The position numbers and the translations under genes are program-made. This document shows positions 37,090-46,848 of a stretch of DNA of 64,000 nucleotides, in pieces; positions within the stretch are counted from its first letter, which is position 1, and each line of letters opens with the position of its first letter. The DNA lies in NCBI GenBank assembly GCA_003129525.1, contig CP029329.1, positions 467,501 through 531,500 of the forward strand, read 5' to 3'. The stretch is from Clostridium beijerinckii. Lineage in GTDB: Bacteria > Bacillota > Clostridia > Clostridiales > Clostridiaceae. The notes below the pieces were generated by a model. It was not told the origin of the DNA, did not search any database, and worked only from the letters and a program-made list of their open reading frames with translations.

Positions 37090-38175
37090 TTACTTGAATA
37101 TATTAAAAAATGCATCTAAAAACTCTTCATTTTCTAATAATTCTTTATATATTCCATTTTTATAATCTCGTTTTATTTCCTTCATTATTCCAAGTCTTAA
37201 GTCCTTAGGATATAGGTTTAGAAGTTCTGAAAATAGTATGAAATTTTTTTCTATAGGCATATTTTCTAAATATCTTACTGAATTTTTTGCTAATATGTAT
37301 AATCTTGAATGGTTTTCTTTTTCTATTTTTTCTTTTAATTCAAAATTAAAAATTTCATTGTTAAATATATCTTCTACACTTATAAGAGGTTTTTTTAAAT
37401 TAATTAAAAAATTTCCAAAATCATTTGCAATATTTACTCCAACATTTCCTTTTACAACATTTAAAAATATATCAAAAGAATACTTTTCTTTATTTTTTAA
37501 ATATATTTCATATGATTTAGATATTCTTTCCCAACTTCTTGGAGTCGCTTTTATAGTTTCATCAGCATTTGGCATATGTAAATACTCTGGGAAAGTAGAT
37601 AAGAATTCTATAATATGTTCATTAATATTTCCCTCCATACTCATTCCCCACTTAATCCATTCCTTAATATCTGAATCAAGGTTCACCCATACAAATCTAT
37701 CTTCTTGAGCAGGATCCATGTCTACAACATCATATTGGCTATTATAAAATCCATCATTTTTATTAGATGGATTCATTGCTGCAATTACCTTAACTCTCTC
37801 ATCTAGAACATACCCATTAATTTCTTTATTTAAAATTAGATTCATAAGTTCTTGAGCTACCGCATGATCACATCTGTTTAATTCATCTATAAATAAAATA
37901 ACTTTTCTGCTTTTCTCTTCTTTTAATGCTTCTTCAATTTCAATAAGTTTATTATGTGTCGCATATATAGTCGTTCTATTTTCAACTATAGGTAATCCTC
38001 CAATTTCTCCTTCTTTTAATAAATTAGCATCTAGTGTAACTAAATAATATTTATTATTTTTAGCTATATATTTAACTAAAGAAGTTTTCCCAACACCACT
38101 TTCTCCTATAATTAAAGGAACATCATTTGATGCAATTATTAAATCCACCGTACATAAACACTCTGAATAATTCAA
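37090..38175 (-). CDS. MoxR-type AAA+ ATPase
   Basis: The 361 residues show Walker A GESGVGKTS near residue 25, Walker B VILFIDELNR near 100, sensor 1 VIAAMNPSN near 130, and an arginine-finger region QEDRFVWV. MoxR ATPases act as chaperones that remodel or load metals into partner proteins with VWA partners; here the partner is 35366-36700. The start is taken as TTG 38175, 5 bases after GAGGTGG; upstream in-frame codons to 38208 lie before that site. It follows the repeat protein 38240-39019. Confidence 0.85.
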   Translation of the reverse strand: MNYSECLCTVDLIIASNDVPLIIGESGVGKTSLVKYIAKNNKYYLVTLDANLLKEGEIGGLPIVENRTTIYATHNKLIEIEEALKEEKSRKVILFIDELNRCDHAVAQELMNLILNKEINGYVLDERVKVIAAMNPSNKNDGFYNSQYDVVDMDPAQEDRFVWVNLDSDIKEWIKWGMSMEGNINEHIIEFLSTFPEYLHMPNADETIKATPRSWERISKSYEIYLKNKEKYSFDIFLNVVKGNVGVNIANDFGNFLINLKKPLISVEDIFNNEIFNFELKEKIEKENHSRLYILAKNSVRYLENMPIEKNFILFSELLNLYPKDLRLGIMKEIKRDYKNGIYKELLENEEFLDAFFNIFK

Positions 38176-38239
38176 AATTTCCACCTCTATTCTTAGAATA
38201 TGAAACAAAATTGACTCTTACTATTTTGTTTCCTTTGTC

Positions 38240-39019
38240 TTACATTGATAATTCATAATCCACTAATATCTTTTTAGCATTTTTACTTCCATATTCTCTA
38301 ATGAAATTGATTTTATCCATCTCTAAAATCTCTAATTCTAAGAAATTTTCAATATATTTCTTTTCAATATTATCGTCTTTAATTCTTTCTTTAAGAATAT
38401 CAATCACTATATCTACATCAATACTTTCATAAATATACTTAACGACATTTATATTTTCATGAATAAATATATTTATATCCTCTAAATCATAGTTAGAAAT
38501 GTAATTTATAGCTTCTCCATTTGATATTACAGCTTTTACCTTAGCCTTTAGACTTGGATTTTTTATGAATCTAATTGCTACGTAATAATTTTCTATAGCT
38601 GCAAGTTGAACATTTTCAGAAGGATTTTCTATATACTTAATTGAATCATAGTCTTTACTTACTGCTAACAGCTGCAATTGTTCACTTGGTTCTTTTACAA
38701 ATTGTATAGCCCATCCCTTAGTTTTAATAGCTTCTTCTATTATCTCGTTGCTTGGATTATTTATTAATTCTAATGAATTCCATAAGCTTTTAACACACAT
38801 TATTCCAATCTCTTCATCAATATTTTTAATATATTTAACAGACAAAGGAGTATTCTTAATAGCTTGCTTTTGAACTTCTTTACTAGGTTTCTCAATATAT
38901 TTAATATTATTTCCATTATTCTTAACTATAAATGTTTCCAATTCTTCATCTACTTGATTTAATTCTTGAATATATTCAGGATTATTTTTTAATTTTAATA
39001 ATATCTCTTCTCTATTCAT
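38240..39019 (-). CDS. Repeat protein with about 23-residue units (DUF4116-like)
   Basis: A 259-residue protein. Residues about 35-175 contain about six repeats of 22-23 residues with the pattern (I/V)xYIxxPSxxxQxxAIxx, for example IKYIEKPSKEVQKQAI, IKYIENPSENVQLAAI and IRFIKNPSLKAKVKAV. This resembles DUF4116 repeats and predicts a helical solenoid for protein binding. Start ATG follows AAAGGAGAAAGTTA. It is first in the cluster before the MoxR ATPase. It may recruit clients. Function unknown. Confidence 0.65.
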   Translation of the reverse strand: MNREEILLKLKNNPEYIQELNQVDEELETFIVKNNGNNIKYIEKPSKEVQKQAIKNTPLSVKYIKNIDEEIGIMCVKSLWNSLELINNPSNEIIEEAIKTKGWAIQFVKEPSEQLQLLAVSKDYDSIKYIENPSENVQLAAIENYYVAIRFIKNPSLKAKVKAVISNGEAINYISNYDLEDINIFIHENINVVKYIYESIDVDIVIDILKERIKDDNIEKKYIENFLELEILEMDKINFIREYGSKNAKKILVDYELSM

Positions 39020-39079
39020 TAACTTTCTCCTTTATATCATAATACCTAAATACTTATGTTTTGGTATTTTGTCTTCAAT

Positions 39080-39170
39080 ATTTATTATAATAAGACATAT
39101 ATCAAAACTAGAAATAAAGGTCATGCTTTTGTGAAGTTTATTTCAGAAAAAACACATGACCTTTATTCAT
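39080..39170. repeat. Dispersed repeat copy D and relQ terminator-like palindrome
   Basis: ACTAGAAATAAAGGTCATGC with TTTTGTGAAG matches copies at 47097 and 56657. Within it AATAAAGGTCATG and CATGACCTTTATT (39111-39167) form a 13-bp inverted pair. On the minus strand this lies downstream of relQ and could end its transcript. The rest of 39020-39302 shows nothing else. Confidence 0.45.
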
Positions 39171-39302
39171 CACTATATAAGGTTCCATATTGATAGTCTA
39201 ACATGTACATTGCTTACAACTGTGTAATATTAATGAATTTTGCAAGCTTAATTATCATTGCGAAATCCCATATAGATATCCACCCCATAAGTATAGCCCT
39301 TA

Positions 39303-40094
39303 CTAATCTTTATATTTTTCAATTTCTTTCTTAACAGAAAAAAGTAAACTGTTCAATTCCCAAACTTCTCCCTCTTCTATCAACTTGTTTAAGGTCTTTT
39401 GATATCTAGATACCTCTGCTTCCTTGCCTAATGAAATCAAGGTTAACAGTGAATTCATTATGTTCGAAATCAAATGGGATTTAACTTCAAATAATTTTTG
39501 AGCATCCTTAATTTCATCTTTAATTTCTAGCATCTCTTCATCTAATCTGAATGCTGCATCTGCAGAACGCTTAAGTTTCTCTTTTAATTGTTCTGGTATA
39601 TGTTGTTTATATTTATAATTAAGAGAATGTTCAATCGTTGCCCAGAAGTTCATTGCTAATGTTCTTATTTGAAATTCTGCTAAAATTTCAACTACGCCTT
39701 CTGCCATATTTACTGGATACTTTATTATCATATGATAACTTCTATAACCACTTTCTTTAACATTTTTTACATAATCCTTTTCATAAAGAATTTTCATATC
39801 TCTTCGACCTCTTAATATTTCAACAACAGTATCTATATCATCAACAAATTGGCACATTATTCTTATGCCTGCAATATCCTCAAGTTCATACCTAACTCTG
39901 TCTATGGGAATTTCAAATTTGTTAGCTTTTTCTAACATGCTTGATACTTCTTTTACTCTTCCAGTTACAAATTCTATAGGTGAATACTCATTTTTTTTTC
40001 TATATTCTTTTCTAATTGATTTTAATTTAACCTTTAGCTCATCTACAGCTTGCTCGTAAGGCATTAAAAAAATCTTCCAATCATTTATTGCCAT
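39303..40094 (-). CDS. relQ: Small alarmone synthetase (RelQ/YjbM type GTP pyrophosphokinase)
   Basis: Synthesises (p)ppGpp from GTP/GDP and ATP. The 263 residues contain only a RelA_SpoT synthetase domain (about 45-190): VTGRVKEVSSMLEKA, YELEDIAGIRIMC, ESGYRSYHMI and EFQIRTLAMNFWATIEHSLNYK, with a C-terminal helical oligomerisation region. There is no HD hydrolase and no TGS/ACT. Start ATG follows AAAGGGTGGTATT. It is divergent from the DUF2225 gene. Confidence 0.9.
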   Translation of the reverse strand: MAINDWKIFLMPYEQAVDELKVKLKSIRKEYRKKNEYSPIEFVTGRVKEVSSMLEKANKFEIPIDRVRYELEDIAGIRIMCQFVDDIDTVVEILRGRRDMKILYEKDYVKNVKESGYRSYHMIIKYPVNMAEGVVEILAEFQIRTLAMNFWATIEHSLNYKYKQHIPEQLKEKLKRSADAAFRLDEEMLEIKDEIKDAQKLFEVKSHLISNIMNSLLTLISLGKEAEVSRYQKTLNKLIEEGEVWELNSLLFSVKKEIEKYKD

Positions 40095-40350
40095 AATACC
40101 ACCCTTTAATAAGGCACATTACAAAAAATATATAACATCTTTTACTTGTTATTTTCTTTGATCTGCCTAATATCATTTCTCAATATCATTCTTATCCATT
40201 ATATCAAAAACTTTAAATTATGTGTAATTATTAATAAATAAACTTATGAAAATTTTTTCATAACCTATTTATGTAATTGTTTAATGTGATATAATCTAGA
40301 TGTAATATTAAATTTTTTAATAAATGTACTTTTAATGAGGTGACTAAATA

Positions 40351-41031
40351 ATGAACGATACCGATATACAAAATCATCTATTTGATAAACAGGTAATTTG
40401 TCCTGTTTGTGACACACATTTTAAAACTAAAACTGTAAAATCTAAGTCACCGAGAGTTATTTCTAAAGATTCTGATTTTTTTGTTAGATATTCTGTTGCA
40501 AATCCGTATTTCTATGATGTTTGCTTATGTAATTCTTGTGGTTATGCTGCAATGAAATCAGATTTTGAAAACCTTAAATCTCATAAAAAAGAACTTGTTC
40601 TAATTAATGTAACTCCAAAATGGAAACCAAGAGAATATCCTGATATTTTGGATGAAAAATTAGCAATTGAGCGTTATAAATTATCTTTATTAAACGCCAT
40701 GCTTCTTAATCTTCCAGATAGTACAAAGGCTATGATTTCATTAAAAATTGCTTGGATGTATAGGTTACTAGATGATAATGCTCAAGAAACATTATTTTTA
40801 AGACAAGCTCTTGAAGGTTTTAATTATGCTTATACAAAGGAAGTTTTTCCTATGTATGGATTGCAAAGAGATTCTTTAATGTATCTGCTTGGTGAATTAA
40901 ACAGAAAATTAGAAGACCATCAAAATGCATTGTTATGGTATTCAAGAACTATTGTTAGTACAAATTCTTCGTATAAGATTAAAGAAATGGCTCGTATTGG
41001 CAAAGATTTAATTAAAATCACAGATGTTTAG
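40351..41031 (+). CDS. DUF2225 protein
   Basis: The 226 residues have two zinc-ribbon-like CxxC pairs (CPVCDTHF near 17-20 and CNSCGYAAM near 60) and a C-terminal TPR-like helical part (KIAWMYRLLDDNAQE, QRDSLMYLLGELNRKL). DUF2225 proteins are common in clostridia and have no established role. Start ATG follows GAGGTGACTAAATA. It is 36 bases upstream of a soluble chemotaxis-like protein, so a shared transcript and shared signalling role are possible. Confidence 0.8.
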   Translation: MNDTDIQNHLFDKQVICPVCDTHFKTKTVKSKSPRVISKDSDFFVRYSVANPYFYDVCLCNSCGYAAMKSDFENLKSHKKELVLINVTPKWKPREYPDILDEKLAIERYKLSLLNAMLLNLPDSTKAMISLKIAWMYRLLDDNAQETLFLRQALEGFNYAYTKEVFPMYGLQRDSLMYLLGELNRKLEDHQNALLWYSRTIVSTNSSYKIKEMARIGKDLIKITDV

Positions 41032-41067
41032 AAATGTACTTTTTATTTTTAATAGGGGGAATATAAA

Positions 41068-42009
41068 ATGGGAATTTTTAAAAACAGAAAAACTAATGAG
41101 GATAATTTTTCACAAGTTTCTCAGAATGTAATTACCAATACCGATACTAGTAAGGAAGAATTAAGTAATAAAATTAATGATTTAAAAAATGGATCTAATA
41201 TAATAACTAGTTCTATTAATGATATTACATCTTCTGCTTCATCTTTGGCATCTCATAGCGAATCTCAAAATAGAGAAATAAATAATGCTAGAAATATATT
41301 ATCTAGTTTCAGTTCAGATATGGAGAATTTAGCAATTAACATTACTAATGTTCATATTAAAGTACTAGATACTGATAAGCTTGCTGATACTGGTTTAAAT
41401 ACCATTGATAATTTGGATACATCTCTAAATGATCTTGAAAATGCATTCACGGTTTCAACTTCAACAGTAAATGCATTAGTGTCAAAGCTAGAATCTGTAA
41501 ATAGTATAACTGATTCTATAAGTCAAATAGCAAGTCAAACTAATCTTTTATCATTAAATGCAGCCATTGAAGCTGCAAGAGCTGGCGATGCTGGTAAGGG
41601 ATTCTCTGTTGTTGCAGGTGAAGTTAGAAAACTTGCTGAAAATTCAAAACTTGCTGTTCAAAGCATAACTAGCATATTAGAAGAAATTAAAGTAGATATT
41701 TTAAAAGCATCTAATGCCATGAGTTCTGGTAATTCTGCTTTATCTACTCAACATAATTCATTAGAAGATGCTAAAAGTAGTTTTTCTGATATAAAAACTT
41801 CTATTGGCGATGCTACTGAAGAAATTAATACTTGTATAGAAAACTTAACCAACGCTTCCTCTGCAAAGGATACTGTGATATCATCAATAGATAATATTAG
41901 CGTTGTTTTCCAAGAACATGAAGCTTTATCTAAGGAAATTGCTTCAAGTCTTCATACTCAAAAAGATGCTATAAAAGATATTAACAATTCAATAACAAAC
42001 TTATTATAA
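41068..42009 (+). CDS. Cytoplasmic methyl-accepting chemotaxis-type signalling protein
   Basis: The 313 residues lack any membrane segment. A long coiled coil ends in the conserved MCP hairpin tip [20 protein letters not shown] followed by [20 protein letters not shown] (about 150-195), the CheA/CheW contact. No PAS, GAF or heme domain precedes it (only about 50 low-complexity residues), so the input is unknown; the upstream DUF2225 protein is a candidate partner. Start ATG follows GGGGGAATATAAA. Confidence 0.85.
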   Translation: MGIFKNRKTNEDNFSQVSQNVITNTDTSKEELSNKINDLKNGSNIITSSINDITSSASSLASHSESQNREINNARNILSSFSSDMENLAINITNVHIKVLDTDKLADTGLNTIDNLDTSLNDLENAFTVSTSTVNALVSKLESVNSITDSISQIASQTNLLSLNAAIEAARAGDAGKGFSVVAGEVRKLAENSKLAVQSITSILEEIKVDILKASNAMSSGNSALSTQHNSLEDAKSSFSDIKTSIGDATEEINTCIENLTNASSAKDTVISSIDNISVVFQEHEALSKEIASSLHTQKDAIKDINNSITNLL

Positions 42010-42026
42010 TTATAAAATTTATACAT

Positions 42027-42068
42027 AATAATAAGCTATCTAAGTTTATACTTAGATAGCTTATTATT
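42027..42068. terminator. Bidirectional terminator between MCP and phosphoesterase genes
   Basis: A perfect 18-bp stem AATAATAAGCTATCTAAG (42027-42044) with CTTAGATAGCTTATTATT (42051-42068), loop of 6, serving both convergent genes. Confidence 0.8.
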
Positions 42069-42078
42069 ATTTGTCTAC

Positions 42079-42768
42079 TTAAATTATTCTTTTCGGGTTG
42101 AAATCAAGATAGTCTGCTGATGTTAATATATATTCTACTTCATCAAAATATCCATTTAATAATTTCCCAAGTAATATAGGGCCATGTAGATGTCCATATA
42201 TAACCTTATCTACTTTATACTCTTTTATTATCTTGGTAAATTCGGATTCCTCAAAGTTTTCATTTGTCGGAGGATAATGAAGCATAATTATAATCTTTTC
42301 AAATCCATTTTTCTTTGCAGCATCTAAAGAAAGTCTTAATCTTAGTTGCTCTCTACTATATATTTTTTGATCCTTAATACTATATTTATCTCCACCAGGA
42401 CATATCCACCCTCTAGTTCCACATATAGCATAATCTTCATAAACATAAAAGTTATTTTGCAGAAATTTAGTATTTTCATACATACTGTTTAATTTTGAAA
42501 TACTTCCCCACCAATAATCATGATTACCCTTACTTATAATCTTTTTTCCTGGTAATTCATTTATCCAATCTAAATCATATTTACTATCTTGTTCTTTTAA
42601 TGACCAAGATATATCTCCAGCTATAAGCACAGTATCTTCATCTGTTATTTTACTAAGCCAATTTTCTTTTATCTTTTGAGAATGATTCTTCCATCTATCA
42701 CCAAAAATATCCATTGGCTTTTCAACATTAAATCCTAAGTGCAAATCTGAAATAGTATAAAGTGCCAT
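42079..42768 (-). CDS. Calcineurin-like metallophosphoesterase
   Basis: The 229 residues show the dimetal motifs in order: DLHLG (about 8-12), GDISWS, GNHDYWWG, the HYPP histidine and GHLHGP. It is close to a clostridial group annotated as phosphohydrolases; the natural substrate is unknown. Start ATG follows GAAAGGTGATAAATA. It stands alone, with a terminator downstream and a palindromic element upstream. Confidence 0.85.
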   Translation of the reverse strand: MALYTISDLHLGFNVEKPMDIFGDRWKNHSQKIKENWLSKITDEDTVLIAGDISWSLKEQDSKYDLDWINELPGKKIISKGNHDYWWGSISKLNSMYENTKFLQNNFYVYEDYAICGTRGWICPGGDKYSIKDQKIYSREQLRLRLSLDAAKKNGFEKIIIMLHYPPTNENFEESEFTKIIKEYKVDKVIYGHLHGPILLGKLLNGYFDEVEYILTSADYLDFNPKRII

Positions 42769-42833
42769 TTATTTATCACCTTTCTATTAGGCATACAAGA
42801 AAAGTGGCTACGCCACGCTTCTTCCAATTAACA

Positions 42834-42957
42834 ATTGACAATGTACAATTAACAATTAAGGATGATATTCCTACGGAATATATAAATTAATTTGTTTTTT
42901 CAAACTCCCTTAGAGTTTGTTCCTTAACTGTTAATTGTTAACTTTTAACTGTTAACA
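42834..42957. repeat. Palindromic intergenic element, copy 4
   Basis: Outer arms of (C)AATTAACAATT units plus inner hairpins ATTCC-TAC-GGAAT and CAAACTC-CCTTA-GAGTTTG. It ends about 10 bases from the stop of the FlhB-like gene. A separate small hairpin, GTGGC-TAC-GCCAC, lies at 42804-42816. Confidence 0.65.
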
Positions 42958-42967
42958 ATGCCTTATC

Positions 42968-43225
42968 TTATCTTCTCTTATCTAAATCGGTAAGAAAAGC
43001 TATTACATGTGCTACTGCTTCATATAATTCTGTAGGAATTTCATCTCCAACATCTACATTGCATAATAAATCAGTTAATTCCTTATTATAGACTATTGGT
43101 ACTTCATTTTCTGCTGCTCTTTCTAGTATCTTGTCTGCAATATGTCCCATTCCAGCAGCTGTAACTATTGGAGCGTCACTATTAAATTCATATTTTAATG
43201 CTGCTGCCCTTTTTCTCTGATTCAT
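42968..43225 (-). CDS. FlhB C-terminal-domain homologue (FlhX/YlqH type)
   Basis: The 85 residues correspond to the cytoplasmic C-terminal domain of the flagellar export switch FlhB/YscU (AAALKYEFNSDAPIVTAAGMG, AAENEVPIVYNKELTDLL, IPTELYEAVAHVIAFL). The autocleavage NPTH is replaced by NSDAP. Such orphan domains (Bacillus YlqH) can partly substitute for FlhB. ATG 43225 is preferred; GTG 43237 lies inside the ribosome site. It follows the FliK-like gene 43458-45368, as ylqG-ylqH in Bacillus. Confidence 0.85.
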   Translation of the reverse strand: MNQRKRAAALKYEFNSDAPIVTAAGMGHIADKILERAAENEVPIVYNKELTDLLCNVDVGDEIPTELYEAVAHVIAFLTDLDKRR

Positions 43226-43247
43226 CTCCTTAAACACCCCCAGAATT

Positions 43248-43450
43248 CAGTTAAGAGTTAAGAGTGCACAACTAAGAGTTATAGATGAAATTTCCAAGGA
43301 GAAAGTTCATGTTCTCAAATATAAAATTTGGACATTCATTTTTGTAGTCTTACTTTTTGACTTTCACTTTTCCGTAATGATTTCTGAAAATAATTTTTTA
43401 GAAATCACGAAAGGACTTTCTCCTTAACTCATAATTCTTAATTGCCAACT
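43248..43450. repeat. Palindromic intergenic element, copy 5
   Basis: A larger, diverged member: CAGTTAAGAGTTAAGAG at one side, CCTTAACTCATAATTCTTAATTG at the other, inner inverted AAGGAGAAAGT/ACTTTCTCCTT (about 43298 and 43413) and TGATTTCT/AGAAATCA. It fills the gap between the FliK-like and FlhB-like genes. Confidence 0.6.
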
Positions 43451-43457
43451 GATAATA

Positions 43458-45368
43458 TTATACCTTAATATCAATAGTAGAAATAGTCAAATCATTAAAG
43501 AAATTTCTACAATTGACTAAATCCATAGGTTTCTCTTTAGCTGATACACTTATGTTAACAAATAATCCCATTGTTGCTAACCCATTAACTAATTTTGATT
43601 TATTATTATTTAAAACTGAAGTAAAATTACTTTCACAGTTTAATTTTACATCAATCTTATTTTCTCTCATAGTTAAATATCCATCAACTTCTCCTAAATT
43701 TATAGTTTTTACACTGACAACCATTTTAGCATTAGTTGAATCTATTTTTTTACCATCTTTTCTATTATCTTTTATTATAAGTTTACAAGGATATTCACTG
43801 TTATCTGCTGTTATAGGAATATTTAAATAATAATACTCATTACTAATAGAATTGAATACTTTAAAGTCATTAATATTTGCTTTTACTAAATTCATTATCT
43901 TTTCATATCCAGTTTCTTTTACATCTGTTTGAGCTATTAAATTTTTCACTATATCTCTTATATTATTGATTTTATCCTTCATTTCAGTTTTTATCGCTTC
44001 TTTGTTATCTAAGTTGCTTTTCCCCAAATCTTCAATATTTAACTTCCCTAAGTTTTCTTTAATTACAACTGTTTCTTTTATAGCATTTGCTGAAATTTCT
44101 TTAGCTTGAATAATGCTTTTGTCATTGAGTCCATTTTCTTGTAAAACTTCTTTTATTTGATTCTTATTATTTATTAACTGACTAAAAGCTTTAAATTCAC
44201 CATCTGTAAGTTTAACTTCTTTACCTTCTATGTTGCTTAATATGCCTTCTAATTTAAATTTATTTGATGATTCTATAAGGCGTTCTGCTTGAGTCTTAGT
44301 TGTATCATTAGTTGTTGTATTGTTTCCAATGGTGTCTTTAATTAATTTTACTATCTCAGGATCATCTAATTTTTTAATTAATGAAGCTGAAAGATTTAAT
44401 TTTTCAAAATTGGCATTACTAATTTCTTTACCAGCATTTCTTTGAACTATATCTAGTTCACTATTTTCACTTCCTGCTAATGTTTTTAAAACATCTAATA
44501 TATTTATTTTCTTAGTTAATGAGTCATTTTCATTATAAGCCTTTGATGCTAAGGTTGTATTACTATCTACTGTATTCTTAGTTAATTCAGCTTCTTTATT
44601 TATTAATTTATTATTCATTACAGTTTCAATATTATTATTTGAAATACCATCTGAAATGTCTAGTGAGTTAAGTGAATCACTTATCCTTTTAAGAATTTGT
44701 TCTATTGAAGAATCTCCTTTAAATAATTTATTAAAACTATTTATATTTTCTTCTGTAAAATCCAAGTTATTTTCTATAAATGCAAGTATATCTTCTGGTT
44801 TCATCTTTTTAAACTCACCTAAAAATTTTGTAAGTAATTCTTTAACCGCTTGACCTTGTTCACTATTAATTGGTATATCCTTACTTTGAAGATATGTTTG
44901 AACAAAAGCATCTATTTCTTTTGGATTAGATGCCATTTTTTCATTAAATTGAATTAGCCCTTTAATTTGATTGATATTTTCTCTTGTTAATGGAACATTA
45001 TGTTTAATCATTTTCTTCAAAATATCAATATCTTCCTTTGAAAGTCCTTCTTTTTCGATAACATCTTGGAAGTTCTCATCTCCAATTATTCCGTCATCTT
45101 CAGTTCCTTTTACTATTTTTAAATTTAATTTTCCATTTTGAAATCCATCTACTTGAAATTTAACTAGTTTGATATCATCTAACTCAACATTACCCTCAAG
45201 TTCCGCAATAAATTGCCAACCATCTGCTAACTTTATTGTAACATCTTTTCCGTCTCCCTTTGAAACTACTCTCCCTGTAAAGCGCTCCCCTACTTCAAAA
45301 GTTAACTTGCTAGAAACTTTCTTTGTATTTATATTATATCCATTATTAATATTATAAATTCCTGGCAT
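43458..45368 (-). CDS. FliK/YlqG-like hook-length-control-type protein
   Basis: The 636 residues comprise an N-terminal beta-rich domain (about 15-65, FEVGERFTGRVVSKGDGKDV), a long Asn/Lys/Glu-rich low-complexity middle, and a C-terminal domain (about 510-630; YYYLNIPITADNSEYPCKLI, GEVDGYLTMRENKIDVKL) in the style of FliK C-terminal domains. The pairing with an FlhB-like gene mirrors Bacillus ylqG-ylqH. It is not in a flagellar locus. Role in type III export control is inferred only. Start ATG follows AAGGGAGAAGATAAT. Confidence 0.65.
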   Translation of the reverse strand: MPGIYNINNGYNINTKKVSSKLTFEVGERFTGRVVSKGDGKDVTIKLADGWQFIAELEGNVELDDIKLVKFQVDGFQNGKLNLKIVKGTEDDGIIGDENFQDVIEKEGLSKEDIDILKKMIKHNVPLTRENINQIKGLIQFNEKMASNPKEIDAFVQTYLQSKDIPINSEQGQAVKELLTKFLGEFKKMKPEDILAFIENNLDFTEENINSFNKLFKGDSSIEQILKRISDSLNSLDISDGISNNNIETVMNNKLINKEAELTKNTVDSNTTLASKAYNENDSLTKKINILDVLKTLAGSENSELDIVQRNAGKEISNANFEKLNLSASLIKKLDDPEIVKLIKDTIGNNTTTNDTTKTQAERLIESSNKFKLEGILSNIEGKEVKLTDGEFKAFSQLINNKNQIKEVLQENGLNDKSIIQAKEISANAIKETVVIKENLGKLNIEDLGKSNLDNKEAIKTEMKDKINNIRDIVKNLIAQTDVKETGYEKIMNLVKANINDFKVFNSISNEYYYLNIPITADNSEYPCKLIIKDNRKDGKKIDSTNAKMVVSVKTINLGEVDGYLTMRENKIDVKLNCESNFTSVLNNNKSKLVNGLATMGLFVNISVSAKEKPMDLVNCRNFFNDLTISTIDIKV

Positions 45369-45627
45369 ATTATCTTCTCCCTTACACTAATTCACACTTT
45401 AATTTACTCTAATATATTTATCGTATAAAAAGAGTATAAATTAACTTAAAAATATAATGTTAATAAATTATATTTTAATTGTTTACTCTTATAATAACTA
45501 CTTTGCATAATCAAAAAAGCTATCCGTTAAACAGATAGCTTTTTCTTACGGTAGTTTTTCTACCTTACAAAATTCTGATTAAGGAATTTCAAAAATCCCT
45601 CGATTCTTATAAGATTAATAATTCAAA

Positions 45628-46848
45628 TTATTTAACTTCTATTTTATTATAATTCTTCTTACCTCTTTTAATTAGAACAGCTCCATTTTCAAAATCTTCT
45701 TGATTCAATGTTCTATTTACATCATCAACCTTAACTCCATTAATAGATAATCCGCCTTGTTCTATTAATCTTCTACCCTCTTTTTTAGATGGTAAAATCT
45801 TAGTACTAGCCATAATATCTAACATTGGTAATCCAATTTCTTCTTTAGTTATTGTTACAGTTGGCACATTTGACATATCAGCTCCCCCTGCAAATAATGC
45901 AGTTGCTGCTTCTTCTGCTTTTCTAGCATCTTCTTCACCGTGAACAAGCTTTGTTACTTCATATGCAAGTATCTTCTTAGCATTATTTATTTCAGAGCCT
46001 TCTAAGCTTCCAAGTCTTCTTACTTCATCCATTGGCACAAATGTTAATAATGCTAAACATTTTTGTACATCCGCATCATCTACATTTCTCCAATATTGAT
46101 AGAAATCATATGGAGAAGTTTTTTCAGGATTTAGCCATAATGCTCCACCAACAGTTTTACCCATCTTTTGACCTTGACTGTTAGTTAACAATGTGCAAGT
46201 CATAGCCATTGCATCACCTTCAGCTTTTCTTCTTACAAGCTCAACGCCAGCTATCATATTAGACCATTGATCATCTCCACCAAGTTCCATCTTACAGCCA
46301 TATTTTTGATTTAAGACATAAAAATCATATCCTTGCATTAACATGTAATTAAATTCTAGGAACGATAATCCTTTTTCTAGTCTTTGTTTAAAACACTCAG
46401 CACTTAGCATTCTATTTACTGAAAAATGAACCCCTACTTCTCTTAAGAAATCAACATAATTAAGATTTAATAACCACTCTGCATTGTTTACGAGTAGTGC
46501 TTTATCATCAGAGAAATCTATAAATCTTTCCATTTGCTTTTTTATAGAATCAACATTATGTTGTATATCTTCCTTCGTAAGCATCTTTCTCATATCAGTC
46601 TTACCACTTGGATCCCCAACCATAGCTGTTCCACCACCAATTAAAGCTATTGGTCTATGTCCTGCCTTTTGCATATGTGACATAAACATCATAGCTATAA
46701 AATGCCCTACATGTAAGCTATCTGCTGTTGGGTCAAAACCTATATAAAAAGTTACCTTCTCATTTTCTAATAATTTTCTTGTTTCATCTTCATGAGTAAA
46801 TTGTTTTATGTATCCTCTTTCTAATAGCTCATCTAATACGTTTGCCAT
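45628..46848 (-). CDS. tyrS: Tyrosyl-tRNA synthetase
   Basis: Class I synthetase charging tRNA-Tyr. The 406 residues contain [17 protein letters not shown] (HIGH motif as HVGH), GGDDQWSNM, the KMSKS-type loop KMGKT ([10 protein letters not shown]) and a C-terminal S4 RNA-binding domain (about 340-406). This is the TyrRS group with a KMGKT loop. ATG 46848 follows AGGAGGTATTATA. Unlike many Firmicutes tyrS genes, no T-box could be found upstream. Confidence 0.95.
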   Translation of the reverse strand: MANVLDELLERGYIKQFTHEDETRKLLENEKVTFYIGFDPTADSLHVGHFIAMMFMSHMQKAGHRPIALIGGGTAMVGDPSGKTDMRKMLTKEDIQHNVDSIKKQMERFIDFSDDKALLVNNAEWLLNLNYVDFLREVGVHFSVNRMLSAECFKQRLEKGLSFLEFNYMLMQGYDFYVLNQKYGCKMELGGDDQWSNMIAGVELVRRKAEGDAMAMTCTLLTNSQGQKMGKTVGGALWLNPEKTSPYDFYQYWRNVDDADVQKCLALLTFVPMDEVRRLGSLEGSEINNAKKILAYEVTKLVHGEEDARKAEEAATALFAGGADMSNVPTVTITKEEIGLPMLDIMASTKILPSKKEGRRLIEQGGLSINGVKVDDVNRTLNQEDFENGAVLIKRGKKNYNKIEVK

